NCBI RefSeq assembly: GCF_000208865.1
Contig: NC_018396.1
Location: 3,095,101-3,159,100 of the forward strand
Direction of reading: 5' to 3'
DNA length: 64,000 nt
From: Neospora caninum Liverpool
Lineage: Eukaryota > Apicomplexa > Conoidasida > Eucoccidiorida > Sarcocystidae
How positions within the stretch are numbered: position 1 is the first letter of the stretch; each line of letters starts with the position of its first letter. This document shows, piece by piece, positions 11,599 through 23,024 of this stretch. The position numbers and the translations under genes were made by a program. The notes beneath the pieces were generated by a model. That model worked only from the letters and a program-made list of their open reading frames with translations. It did not search any database and was not told the DNA's origin.

Positions 11599-12268
11599 TG
11601 CTTGCAGTTTGCTCGAAGACACTTCCGTCACGCGAGACGACGGGTGCGGCGGCGGCTGCGGCTGAGATGGCCACGCGGCACGATTTTCCTGGCCGAGCCA
11701 CACGCAGACGACTCGCCATTCTTTGCAGGTCTGAAGGGAGTCAAGAAACACGAAAGTGAAAGCCACTCAGACAAGGGTGAGACAGGGCCAGGCCCACATG
11801 TTCTTGGGGACACACACCGTGTATGTGTAGTTACGTGGAAATGCATGCGCCTATGTAAGATGCCGTCAAGATACATTTATACGTCTCTACGACTTGATAT
11901 GTCTGCATGCATATCCAACGAAAAAGGATGGATGCATGAATACCTGTATGTATACCTATACCTATATGGACCGGTCAAAGTATTCTGGGTGTCGCGAGCA
12001 TGTACGTACGGGTTTGCATGCATGTGTACGCTCTGGGGTTGATAGCCGCTTGTTGGTTGTGTCTGCCTTGCCTTTTTTTTTGTGTCACAGGCAAAAGCGG
12101 AAGTCACCGAATGGTTCACAGCGCATCAAAGTACACAGTGTCTGAGCCACCTGAGGCAATTTTTTTCTTTTGCCAGCTCCCCCCTGGGGCTTCTTTTCTG
12201 TTTGGCAAACAGGCGAAGAGGAGTTTTGCCCTCGTTTGCAGCTCACAGCTGATCACTTTTTACTGGAA

Positions 12269-12321
12269 TTGCAGGCATTGAAACTTACCTCTATAAACTC
12301 TTTCATTTTCCTTGTATACGC
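12269..12321 (+). repeat. 53-bp direct repeat, copy 1
   Basis: The segment starts ttgcaggcattgaaa and ends cttgtatacgc. It recurs at 12521-12573 with about five differences. Unique sequence of about 200 bases separates the copies. Confidence 0.8.
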
Positions 12322-12520
12322 AATACTCTCTTCTAATTGCATGCGACGGCCTTCTCTCACAAGACTCCTACACATACGCAGCACCTAGGGACAGCCCTCT
12401 ACAGTGTCCTCGGGTGGCGATAGGCGCGATCTTGTTGCTAACTCAACTGCATTGAGTTCACTACCTGTATACTAGCATGTGAACGTTAGGGGTGAGCAAT
12501 CACTCCTTTCTCTCCACTGA

Positions 12521-12573
12521 TTGCAGGCATTGAAAGTTACCTCTCTAAACTCTTTCATGTTTCTTGTATACGC
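12521..12573 (+). repeat. 53-bp direct repeat, copy 2
   Basis: Second copy of the segment at 12269-12321. Both lie in non-coding DNA. It may be the remnant of a larger local duplication or a small dispersed repeat. Confidence 0.8.
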
Positions 12574-12953
12574 TAACAGTAAACTATTGCCGCTGTAAGC
12601 TATATGCCAAAAAAGCACGGAACGACAGAGACCGTTGAGAGTCACACAACCCAGTAGAGAAGGCGAATCACATCCATGTTTCTATTATGCGGCAGACAAG
12701 CGTACGGCGGTGATGAGAAAACAGGAGACCGTGTCAGCTCTAAAGTTATAACAAGACCAGCTGCAGGTGGCAGGGCACATACTGAAACGGGAAACTTCCA
12801 CTGTCGTGCACGTACATCCGTTCACATCGCGATGATGTTGAAGGTACGAAGTAAATCGTTTTGATTCCGGAAGGCTATTTAGACGCACCATCTAACCAAA
12901 TCTCGTCCATAACTGTGTAGCCATTTTGATGGCATGGTCATTTACAGATAGCC

Positions 12954-15900
12954 TCACAATGTCCATCGCTTCTTCAGAGTACAGCCAATCCTGAAGCTGT
13001 CGATGAGAGACTCCCTTGCCTGACGCTGCTGCAGGCGTTGAGACTCGCCTGGGTGTGCATGTAAAGCCGTTAGAATCATAGTCGTCTCTGCATGTTGCAA
13101 CTTTCTTCCGACGGCATCGCACGCATCTCGATGCCGCCTCAGGAAGTCTCGACCCGCGCGCTGGAGGCGCGTCAGCATCACCGTCGCATCACGCGCCGAC
13201 TGCAGCTGCAAGTTGAGAAAAATATGGGAAACGCGACGCAGTGACGTCGATGTCACGGTGATTGTGTGCCCCCACAAAGGTCCAATGTCTCCAGAAAAAC
13301 GTGTGCAAACGTACGTGAAGAACCAAACCAAGCACTGCACGCAAACTGATGGGCCGTTTGACAGATTCAATGAACCGAATAGACCTCTCGATAACACTTT
13401 CAGCCCCCTGTTTTCGATGGCCGTCCTGCTCCTCCCCCGTCTCTGAGCGGGCGGTCGACACAAAACGTTTTTTCCAGAGTGACTGGAACCCCCGTGGGTA
13501 CGAATCTTGCCGAGAAGGTGAAGGGGGTACGCTGCAGCGGGGGACGACAACTACAAGTGTACGTGTTGCAAGAGCAGGGGAAGGTTATTGGCCGCGGGCT
13601 GTCATTAGAAAAACAGCCAGCTGACAAGGCCGACGAGTGCTTGCGCTTACATCGAGCCCCCTCAATCCCGTGACGTCAACGAACCTCGTGAGGGCTCCTT
13701 GCAGTCGAGCGCGGGTAAGGAACCACACGACTTTCGTCAGGGCCTTGAAGGAAAAGATTCTCCGCACATGCCTAGATGATATATACCTGCTGAATGTGGT
13801 CGGGTTCCAGGTTAGAACGTGGTTAGGGGAATCGACAACCATCGTCGCTTCATGGGGCAAACGCCTACTGTTTGCAATATCGGGGCTTTTTTCGGGAGCT
13901 GCGGCAAGGAGTTGCAACCAAGCAGCTTGGCCGGGCCTACTGTGGGCTCGGCCCGCCAGGAAGGAAGACCGGAAGAGGGACAAATGCGCACTCCGTCTCG
14001 CGACAAGTGAGCCGAGCGACCTCATGTGAGAGGAATCTATTGAGGATGTCGACGGTGAGGGAGACAACGGCAATGGGTGAGGCGGGAACACCTCAGCGCT
14101 GCTGCTTCGCTTGCTCCCGAAACGTGATGAAGAAGCGCTAGCAAGGCTTGAAGACGCTGAGTGAGGTTCGCCAACATCCGCCAAACTGTCGCCGGGCAAG
14201 GTGGAAGCCGATATCACTGTCTCAAGATCTCCCACTGCCTTGGCCAGTATTGGACGATCACGTACCACACTCCTTGATCTGCGAGACTCTGTGCGCTTGA
14301 GTCTACTCGTGACTTTGCGTGCAATCGGTCTTGAGATATCGCCCCGTATGAGGCGGGCAAAAGAGGAGTGGCGAAGATCCTTTAGTTTATTTCGACGAAG
14401 ACACTTTACCCTCATTTGGAGCTCAAATTCCTTTGCCCGAATATATTCCTTAGTCGCCCGCGGGTCACTGTATTGAGGAACTGGCTGTACAGCCATGGCA
14501 CGCCGTTCTTGTTGGCGCTTAGCTCGAAAAAAGTATCGCTGACAGGTGCCCTTAATCCGTGGAGAAGCATAGGTCAGCGGGTGTTCTGGGCGACTGGGTT
14601 TCTGCGGCACTTTTCTGTCGTCAGTAGGAGTGTGAAGTTCGCCGGCCAAGCAATCGAAAGTACTCGACTGACTCACTGCAGTACACAGGCCTGCATCCGC
14701 GGCGGAGAGGGCCTCATGAACGGCGCTCGAAACAACCCTAGAAGACCTTTCGCTGGTCCCAACTTCCTCTGGAGAAGCGACTGGGGAAAAACGCGATGAA
14801 GGAGTAAATACTGTGTTGTGCCGCACAGACAGAACAGTTCCTGGATAGGTCGCGCGCCTCGCCCGACGAAACAATTTCTGCGACAGAGGCCTGGGAGTCC
14901 AAACAGGCCACATTGCTGATGCCCTCAGTCGTTCATTCCGTAGGAAAGAAAAATGCGTATCCTCGGGGGCGGTCAGCTCAGAGGAGGGCCCGTGCTTCAA
15001 GCTTGCCGCCTCTTTCGGTTGTTCCGCCTGAGAAATCTCGGTTTCCGAGAGCGTTTCTTCAAGTCCTACATCACCAGTGTCACGGATAGACCTGTCTGGA
15101 TCCGCCGAAGCAAACTGGTTGTAGCGCCCACTGTCTTCGCCGCCGTTTACTTGCTCAGTCTCCTCCACGTACATGCACGGAGTAGCTGGCAGGTCAACAC
15201 TAGGCTGCTGGACTGCTGCAGCACTTGGGGTACCACCCTGTGCCTTCTTTCTCTTCTTCTTACGGCTTCTATATATATGGGACACAATCCCTTGTTGACG
15301 TTTTGAATCTGTGCCGTTCCGGCCTTTGGTTGCTCTGGGAGACGCACTGCGAACGACTGGCAAGGAAAGGATCTTTGGCGCTTTCGGCGTGAGTGGCTTC
15401 ATCGAGAAGAGGCGGTTCTCGTCGTCTGCAGTTGGAGCATCGGACAGTGCAAAGAGAAGCTCCTGCAAGAAGCGTGAGGGCTGAAAGACTTGGCCTCTCG
15501 TGTCTACGCCTGCACTACCAGCCTCATCTCCGACTTCCAGCCATTCCCTTAGGGCGCTGCTCAGCGTCGACGGATCGGCCCCCGGAAAATACTGTGAAAT
15601 CTGTTTCGCCCGTGCCTCTCGCGGTGGATGCACTGTGCCAGTGGGAAAGAAGCTTCTCGGCTTGGCAGCAGTGTCCATTGCTTGAGGCGCTGTTGACATC
15701 GGAGACTCACGGACACGCGGCGCCGGACTCCCGGTAAGGCACATGTCCAGAGTCGTCGGCCAGTTCACTTTTTTCGATTTTGGGGAGGCTGGTGCAGAGA
15801 CGGCGGCAGATGGCCCAGTCTCACATCCGTTGTTGCAGCCATCGAACCAGAATAGAGGGCGCGCAGAGGCCGTGCGGCTGTTCGGCAAGGGTGATACCAT
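12954..15900 (-). CDS. Ser/Arg-rich basic protein of unknown function
   Basis: The model joins 13651-15900 and 12954-13205 (about 833 residues). The ATG is at 15900; the frame extends slightly upstream without an ATG. The donor GAT|GTAAGC at 13650 is in phase 0. The acceptor is TTGCAG at 13206, or CTGCAG six bases downstream, which would remove two residues; both keep phase 0. Most of the protein is low-complexity and probably disordered. Lysine-rich runs (SRKKKRKKAQ, about residue 210) could be nuclear localisation signals. A basic helical region at about residues 450-546 (RATKEYIRAKEFELQM, then arginine-rich repeats) is the best candidate for a folded or nucleic-acid/microtubule-binding part. 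The second exon adds an amphipathic helical C-terminus (LTRLQRAGRDFLRRHR). I do not recognise a domain. The 3' exon is less certain than exon 1; without it the frame runs to a stop at 13585. Confidence 0.65.
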
Positions 15901-17577
15901 TTTCGTTAGTGTGTTTTGCACATTTATGAGTCAAGTCGAGTTGTAGTGTTTAAAGACCCGCTGCGGTTGCTGTCCGGGACGTCCATATCACCCTACAAGG
16001 CTGTTCACCCCTGCGAGGCCAAGTCACAATTCGAGAATGAGGGAACAGATGGCACACGTGCGGGGGTTCGGGAGCAACGGAGGGTTCTCAGGCTTCATCG
16101 TGCCATCCTACGTGCTGGAGCGTTGGGGGTTGGTAGGAAGGCTTCATACAAACCTCCTTACAAGACTGAATCCTGCATACAAAATACTGCGGGGAAGCGT
16201 GGTTCAGCGTTTTCAGCAGCCGCATTCTGAGCCACTTTCCTGCGAGGGTTGTGACCCGGACTTTGAGTCCCCTCGAAAGACGACGACCTGCAAAGCCCCA
16301 CCTCTCGTTGGAAGCCGCGGGACCCCACAAAGGCTGCCGCTTAGGTTTGTCAAGTTGAGAACGGGAAATAGTCGGAGACACGCAATGAAGGCGCGCTGGC
16401 TCGGAGGAATGGCTCGCAGCAACTCGTTCACACTCTGGCTGTAGGCGAGTAGCGCTAGCCCAATTGTTATCGGTGTTTGGTGGTCTGCACGCGTTTCGGT
16501 TACGCATCTTAAACGTGCCGTTGTAGGAAAACAGTCAAGATCAGCAGCTGTGAGCTTTTATGTAGAGTGGTCCGAAACTCGCTGCGGTACCAATTTCACG
16601 CGTTTTCCCCGAAGTGGTAAGAGGCTACAAAGTAATCTGACGCACTTAAGAGATCATGGTAGGACACCGGTGGCAGAGATTAAAATTCATGAGAGCAGTG
16701 CAGTGAACACCGTACACGTTTCTAGGTAAATCTGAACATTTTTAAACGAAAAAAGAGAGATGAAATGACGGCAGCCGAAGGTATTTGTAGACAACGCCCA
16801 GCAAGTACTTGCTTCATCTGCTGCCTCGCGTCTGATGTGCGTGGGCGAATCTATAGTGATAAATCGACTCTCGGTTAGATTCAAAGATACAGCCGCGTAC
16901 ACGGCAGTGAACAGAACACCTGTATCGCCTGGCACATTCAAGCGCACGTTTGCTCTCGTGTACCCCGAATGGCTACAATGGCAGAATGCATGTCGCTCCT
17001 CTGATCGAAGAATCCACCGGCTTCACTAAATGACTGATGAGCGAGACGTATCTTTCTACTGTTTGGGTCTAGTGGGGTGTGTGAAGCAACTCAAAAATGT
17101 CAGCAGGAGACTGTGATTCGGTGTTTGGTGCCCGAGGAAGACAACTCTCAGTTTGGGGAGGACTCGCTGAATTCATGCTGTAGAGTCCCAACCTATGTGA
17201 TAAGATGCCTGGGATCGAGGTCCAGTGCAAGAGGATGAAGCCATCGGAGGTAAGGGAAATTTCCATTTAAGGCTTTCGGTCAGGCGCCAACATCGGAGGC
17301 TTGTAATAATAGTTAAGCCGCAAGACTTGCAGCCGCGGCCGAGAATCTGCAGTTCGAGAAGTTCAGAGGAGGGAAAGACTACACAATTTCCCAGCCCCGT
17401 CAGACTTTGCCAACGTGCGCATGAGCGCAAGCGGATCTTCAGCGAGAGGGTAAGCATTGTAAGCAGGACGTCGTTACTAGGGAACGACTACCACGAAGCA
17501 TGTAATATAAGCAGATATATCTCCCGAAACCAGTGGGTTGAATCCCACTGGTCCTGATCGTGCTTTAGCGAAACAGC
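15901..17577. other. Intergenic, no gene recognised
   Basis: About 1.7 kb between two minus-strand genes, holding the promoter of the 15.9-kb gene and the 3' end of the RRM gene. Only short frames without motifs are present. Confidence 0.5.
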
Positions 17578-18766
17578 TTATCTGCTGCCCGCCTCGTCCT
17601 CTGAGTGCGCAGAGGAGCACTCCGAAGATCGGACGTCGCTGCCGGTTGCTTCGCCCTCGCTGGTGGCACAGTTTTCTCTGTCGGAATCGCTGGGCATCTT
17701 GTGCGCGTCTTTTCCCTCGACTTCCGGCACCGGAGTCGCTTCCACTTGAGGCGCGGCTGTCTGTTCCAGCTTCTCTCGTGCGTGGCTCTTCTCGTACGCG
17801 CTCTGCAACACATTGACGACCTCGTCCCTGCTGCCAAAGCTCACCCATGCCCAGCCAGCGCTGTGTTCGCAGCCAGGGACGAACATATGAATCTTGGCGT
17901 CTCCGTGGTGGGAGAGGTTTGCTTTCAGTTGGGCCTGAAGGAAAACGCGAGGCACAGAAATAAGAGAGAGGTGATAAATTAAATGCAGAACTGGGGCACC
18001 CTGTATCTTGGGTGGACGTCGGCCCGCAAACATGTGTGCATTGACTTCTTTTACGCCGTTAGAAACGGGCACGATTACGTCAACACAAAACATAGGCGAA
18101 ATCGACACATGCGACAAGGCGTTTCAAGGACAAAGACTCAAAACAACAGGATCGCGTTGCAAGATACCCTAGCAAGTAGTTTGACCGTCCGCAGCACTGC
18201 ACGCCATGGAGTTTTGCGCGCTCCGGGACGAGCCCGGGAGTCGAGCGTGTGACGCACAGTGACGGAACTGTGCTTTTTGAGGCACGCCCTCGAAGCAAAC
18301 GCGGAAATTTCCTCAGCCTCGAGAGCCGTTTTCCTTTCCGTACCTCTGAAATTCCTTCCGGGATGTTGTTGATGGTAATTCGGCCGCAGGAGTCCATTCG
18401 CTCCGCGGGAATGACCGGGCGCATGGTGTATTTGCGGCCGAAGGCAGCCATTTTGACAAGACCGGGTTTCAAACCAGGAAGGGTAACCCTGCGGGCGCAA
18501 AAAACGGAGTTGAGGCTTGACAACGGGCCAAGGAAGAACTCGTGGGAAGTGAAAAATGAAAAATCGAAAGGAAGCCACGTGCGAAGAACAATCGAGAGTG
18601 TTTCTAATAAACTGCAGCCGCGATTTCACGCTGCCCGCGAACAGCGAGCGCCGCGAGAACCCTCGGGGTGGGCAAGACCAGCAGAGGCCGTGTGACGAGC
18701 TCTTTTCCGGGACTGGCGCGATGAGACGAGAGCGCGGCACCGTAGCTCGATGCTGGTTTCTTCCAT
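17578..18766 (-). CDS. Small RRM-type RNA-binding protein
   Basis: The predicted 175-residue protein carries one RNA-recognition motif split by an intron. Exons are 18741-18766 (ATG at 18766), 18344-18488 and 17578-17934. Junctions: CG|GTGCCG (a weak donor) to CCGCAG|G, and GAG|GTACGG to CCTTCAG|GCC; all phases agree. RNP2 is RITINNIP in exon 2. The first helix crosses the second splice (EGISE then AQLKANLSHHG). Beta-2 is DAKIHMFVP, and RNP1 is AGWAWVSF, where the usual Lys/Arg-Gly-Phe pattern is degenerate. The C-terminal third is acidic and Ser/Glu-rich (about residues 125-175). If the weak first donor is wrong, translation could start at the ATG at 18451, giving 154 residues with the same RRM. 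The target RNA and compartment cannot be told from sequence; no signal peptide is visible. Confidence 0.7.
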
Positions 18767-21700
18767 CGGTTCGATATGCCCACCGGGCACGCGCCAAAAA
18801 GACCATTCTTTCTCCCGTTGCGCTACCTCCTTGGTAAGCGAAGGTAGCCAGGAGAGAGGCTTCTGGTCCCCTGTGGAATATCCGGCCGTTCCCCGTTCCT
18901 TGAAGTGTGTTCCAACAAAGCTCGCCGTCGCTATTGCTTTGTTCACTGCGAGTACAGTCAAGGCGGCACAAACTAAGTCGCTCCTTATACGGGGTACCAC
19001 GTCCGGATTCGTCCGGAAAATACGCACGCGTCGACTGATCCGAAGCTGAAAAAGGACCACCCTCTCTTCATCGCATAGCACACACTTGTTTTAGTTTCAC
19101 TTGTCGCTTGCACACACACCTCGAAGAAAGCTGTTTTCTGGCTGCTGGCACTTGAAGATCGTACTGACAGCGAGAAGGGGTGTGCGTTTCAAAGAAAGGC
19201 ATAAATACTGAGGCAGACTGCCAATCTGAACGAACATTTCCCCCTCCCCGCTCGACGAGGCGGTCAGGCACCTCGCGACACACGAGAGCACAGCGACAAA
19301 ACTGACGGGGACTTGTCTTGTACACCTCTCTACGGTCACTCGTGACAGCAATTAGACTTCAGGCCCCTGGCAAGCCCGCGCCTACTCAGGAGCCTTGCAC
19401 GTTCTGTTACGTGAATGAACGAGGTTGTCTCTCAGTACATTCCGGCAGTTTAATTGACCAAGAAGAAAGGGCCACCACCTAGCACCTCGACGCCCTTCTG
19501 TCGTCGTACTGGAGTCAGCTCGATAACACTTTTATGGGAGCGTGGTGGCCGGCGGCTGTCACCTCTGACGTTCTCGATCTTCCCGTGAAAGAGTTGAGTT
19601 CGGACAAGGTAGATGCAGCTGGTAAACCGTCCTGGGACTTGATTGGACCGCATGCATCGGGCAGGATTTAGAAAGGCTTACTCACGACTGCAAGTTGCTG
19701 AGACCACAGAGGCGAAAAAGGCAGGTACATCGGAAATTGTCAGAATTTAAGCAAAGCACCCGGCATCGTTGATGCGCTATGGCACAACATGCGCGTCAGC
19801 GAGCGGTCTTTGGTTTGAACAGTTCAGTAGGGCGGCACCGGCACGCACAAGTTGGTTGGATTCTTTCGGCCTTCCGCACGCGTGCTTTTGTTTGGTTCCT
19901 GATTCCTATCAAGCCAATACTTGCAACAGAACCTGCGTATACACTTGCGCGTAGACGGGGCCTAACCTATATGTGGTTCTCAGCCTGTTGCCCACAGCGC
20001 TGTGGGCACCTACGGAGACTCTGTAGAGCGGACTGCGGCGCTACCTTTTCTTTTGCAGGCACAACAGAGGAAATATGGGTGCAACAACGGCCGCCCGCTC
20101 ATATAGAGCGGTGTCTGTTTCGTTGGAACCTTTAGACTGGAAACATTGCGTGCCGATATGGAACGGCCAAGACTCTAACTCTTCGTTTGCTACTGTGTCG
20201 CAGTGCGGGACCTCTCGTGAACTATCATCTGCCCCAGATAGGAACAAGCGTCAGTTCCTGGAACGCCCCTCCTCGGTGTTCCGGTAGGGACCGAGTGCAG
20301 CCGCTGGAAGAAGGTTGTGCACCCGCGAAGGTGGCTGAAGTTTGGTTCAAAGGGTGTACAAGCGCTCGTCCTCTACAGTTCCGCCGAAGCCAGTTGGTGT
20401 GGCGCCGGACAAACTCCTTGCTTACACCCCAGCTGCTCCAAAGAGCGAAACACGACGCCCCAATGTGGAGAAACGCCTCTACGATAGGAAAGTTCGGAGG
20501 AATACAGTGACTGCGGACCGGAGGGACGGCTCTCTGTGGTAACTAGCTCAAGAGAAGCTGGCAAAGTTTAATGCAGCCGTGTGTTGCGTAAAGACCAGCG
20601 GTAGTCGTCGCAAACGCCCCTAGCAATGGACGACGCTGCCTTCGCAGGTTCTTCTTACTCACGTAGAAAACGCCCGCTCTCACTGCAGGTGGCCCGTCAA
20701 TACTGAGAAGCCCTTCAGAGGAGCTGGCTCTGCCTGAGACTCAATGACACTCAATGTGTTGATCCACTGCCTCGAACTCACGAGAGCACCTTGCTCTACC
20801 CCAGGATGCAACGTGGGACCTGACAGACCATGATGGTGACTCCGCCCATGGAACCTCTTGACGTTCAAATGCTTGAGGAGGCGCGGGGAGTTGTGAGGAG
20901 ATGGTCTCCAATACATGAACTAGAGGAGTCTTTTTCGCGGTCCAGGATGTTATAGGATGCAAAAGAAGGTCTCCACTCGTACGATGATACGTCTGCAGAG
21001 AGTATGTGTGCCGTGAGAGGGCGTAAGGCCACAGATCAACATTATGGGACGATGGCGGAACGCGCGTGACACGTCCCGTTAGGCGCCACAGAACAGTTCA
21101 TGTTTGTCATGTCGGTGAGTCCAAGCATGTAGGCGATGACGCGTCTATGGAACCACGACTGCGCGTCAGGGACGAAACGCTGTCACTAAAGCCCCTTGGG
21201 AAACACCGAAGAAGAGAAGCAGGCGCGACCAAGGGCTCGATGCTGATCGGACGGGCTGACATGCTTGGTTCCCAGCAGCCTCTCAACTGCCGCTGTGTGT
21301 GCGCCTTTGTAGTTTCAACGGCAATCCCTCCACGACTACTTTTTCAGCTATACAGCACAACCTGGGTCACTGTGCGGGAAGTGAGACTCTGTAGACTTCG
21401 GATCTGAACACCAGTTTACGAAGTTCTCTGCCGCTACACGGCGCTATTGAGAACAAGCACCCATCATCGATCCCGACCTTCGGTGAAGAAGGGCTGCGAG
21501 GCGTTTCATGCCGACCTGGTGGCACGTTCAGCCTGTTCCTTCCCACGAGACATGCAGGATTTTCAAACGCGTTTCCGACTGGATGAGGAACGACATCAGG
21601 CGTCAAAACCCGCCACTTTGTGTCGCGCACAATTGAGGGTGCGAGTCGACATGGGCCCCCGCCAGGGAGGCGGCTGCAACACCACACTCATCCTTCAGAA

Positions 21701-21810
21701 TCCAAAACTAGGGACAAGTTGCGTCAATCAAAAGCAGAAAGCGCGACAACAAGAACAACTTTTGTGCGTTAGAGAATAGACTGCAATGTGAATAAAACTT
21801 TGCATCCAGT
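18767..21810. other. Intergenic, mostly empty
   Basis: About 3 kb between the RRM gene and tRNA-Thr. Immediately upstream of the RRM gene start, the same minus-strand frame stays open to 19081 and contains a hydrophobic run (LVCAALTVLAVNKAI), but it has no in-frame ATG. It may be leader or an unrecognised exon. Nothing else here looks coding. Confidence 0.5.
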
Positions 21811-21882
21811 AGCCACCTGTGGGAATTGAACCCACGACCTTCGGTTTACAAGACCGATGCTCTACCCCTAAGCTAAGGTGGC
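21811..21882 (-). tRNA. tRNA-Thr (anticodon UGU)
   Basis: The 72-base minus-strand sequence folds as a full cloverleaf. The acceptor stem is GCCACCT (21882-21876) with AGGTGGC (21818-21812) and a U discriminator at 21811. The anticodon stem is TCGGT/ACCGA with loop CTTGTAA, giving anticodon TGT. The T arm is GTGGG TTCAATT CCCAC, with the D arm between. There is no intron and no encoded CCA. A T-run terminator (a run of A on the minus-strand template, about 21791-21797 region) is weak. It decodes threonine ACA codons in cytosolic translation and is a single isolated gene in this window. Confidence 0.95.
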
Positions 21883-23024
21883 GTGACTTCTTCAGCGTTT
21901 TTTTTTTGCGGGCGCCTTTGCCGTTGCGATTTGTGAGCCTTCTCTGTCCACGCGCGCATGCAAGAAGACATGGACGATGAATTCGAGAACGTCAGGAAGT
22001 GGTATCAGACGGGACGTAACCCTTTTCGTCTCTGCATATCTTTTCAACAAGACTCCTGCACTGTCCGTCGATTCTCTGTGCATCGTTGTCCGCCCGTTGA
22101 GTGCATTCGGTGGTTCGTTCTGCCGTACACATCGAGTCGTCACCATTTATGTTCCTCTCAAACTTGTGTCACAGTCCCCGCCGTTGGCTATCTTTTTCCT
22201 CATATTCGAGAGGAAAACCGACCCACTATATCCACGGCGGTTTCCCGCCCTCCAGCCGATGTAAGCACGTTTCACAAGCTCTTTTTGGAATACAGGCAGA
22301 CGACAGACCCGCGGTTTGCAGCAGTGGACCGACCTACCGCGCATTGTCTCTCTCATTTTGCCGACACCCTCTGTCCTTTACCGGTCTTTTTTTCACGGTT
22401 TTTCTAGTCTAGGACCGTCTAGAGGATCCGGCGGTTTACTGGCTAACGGAGCGGCGCAAATTACCGGTGTTTGTGTCTTCACGAGTTCACGACACACCGG
22501 ACAAGCATGCACGGCGGACCGGTCTCGCGGTGTCTTTCTAGTGAAGCTCCGTTTCAGCAGAGAAGCTCTGTCGTACATCGGGAAAACGAACGAAATGACC
22601 CTCGGAAATGAATGTGTCGAGGAAAGAAAACACGCCTCGTACTCTCATGGTCTGCCTCTCCGCCGCGCAAAGAACTCTCGCAATACAGCTGCGTGTCAAA
22701 CTCAACAACGCTGCCTCTACTGATGTCAGCCTGGAAAGGCTAAGTTATGCCATCAACTGCTTCAACTTCATCCTTGTTTCCATTCTGTCTCTTGACGGTT
22801 CCTCGAATACACACGCTTGCCTGCGTTCGGACGGCTCCTCGTATACACGTCTCTGCTTGCTGGCATGGACACACACACTCACTGCAGACGTACAGATATA
22901 TGTGCGTGCGTATACACGCGTATGACAAAGATCCGGAAAGTTTTCCTGTTTTCCTTCTTTGCGTGTCCAGTTACTACCTCGCGGGTATTCTTTATTTCAA
23001 GAAACAGCTCTGTCCTGTTACATC
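21883..23024. other. Divergent region between tRNA-Thr and RPN13
   Basis: The region holds the internal-promoter tRNA flank, including a T run at 21900-21908, and the RPN13 5' leader. A short imperfect repeat of CGTATACACG-like motifs occurs around 22805-22920. No coding frame is convincing. Confidence 0.5.

Larger units (their letters stand above)
11599..12953. other. Intergenic with TGCATGC motifs and a duplicated 53-bp segment
   Basis: The region lies upstream of the small minus-strand gene and downstream of the next minus-strand gene. It contains several GCATGC-type motifs (about 11844, 11905, 12015), stretches of short TA-rich repeats, and the direct repeat pair described separately. 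No coding frame is convincing. Confidence 0.5.

Noticed and set aside
10798..12042. 414-codon plus-strand frame
   Set aside because: It overlaps the small minus-strand spliced gene and ends in TA-rich repeat text (YLYVYLYLYG-like). No domain is visible.
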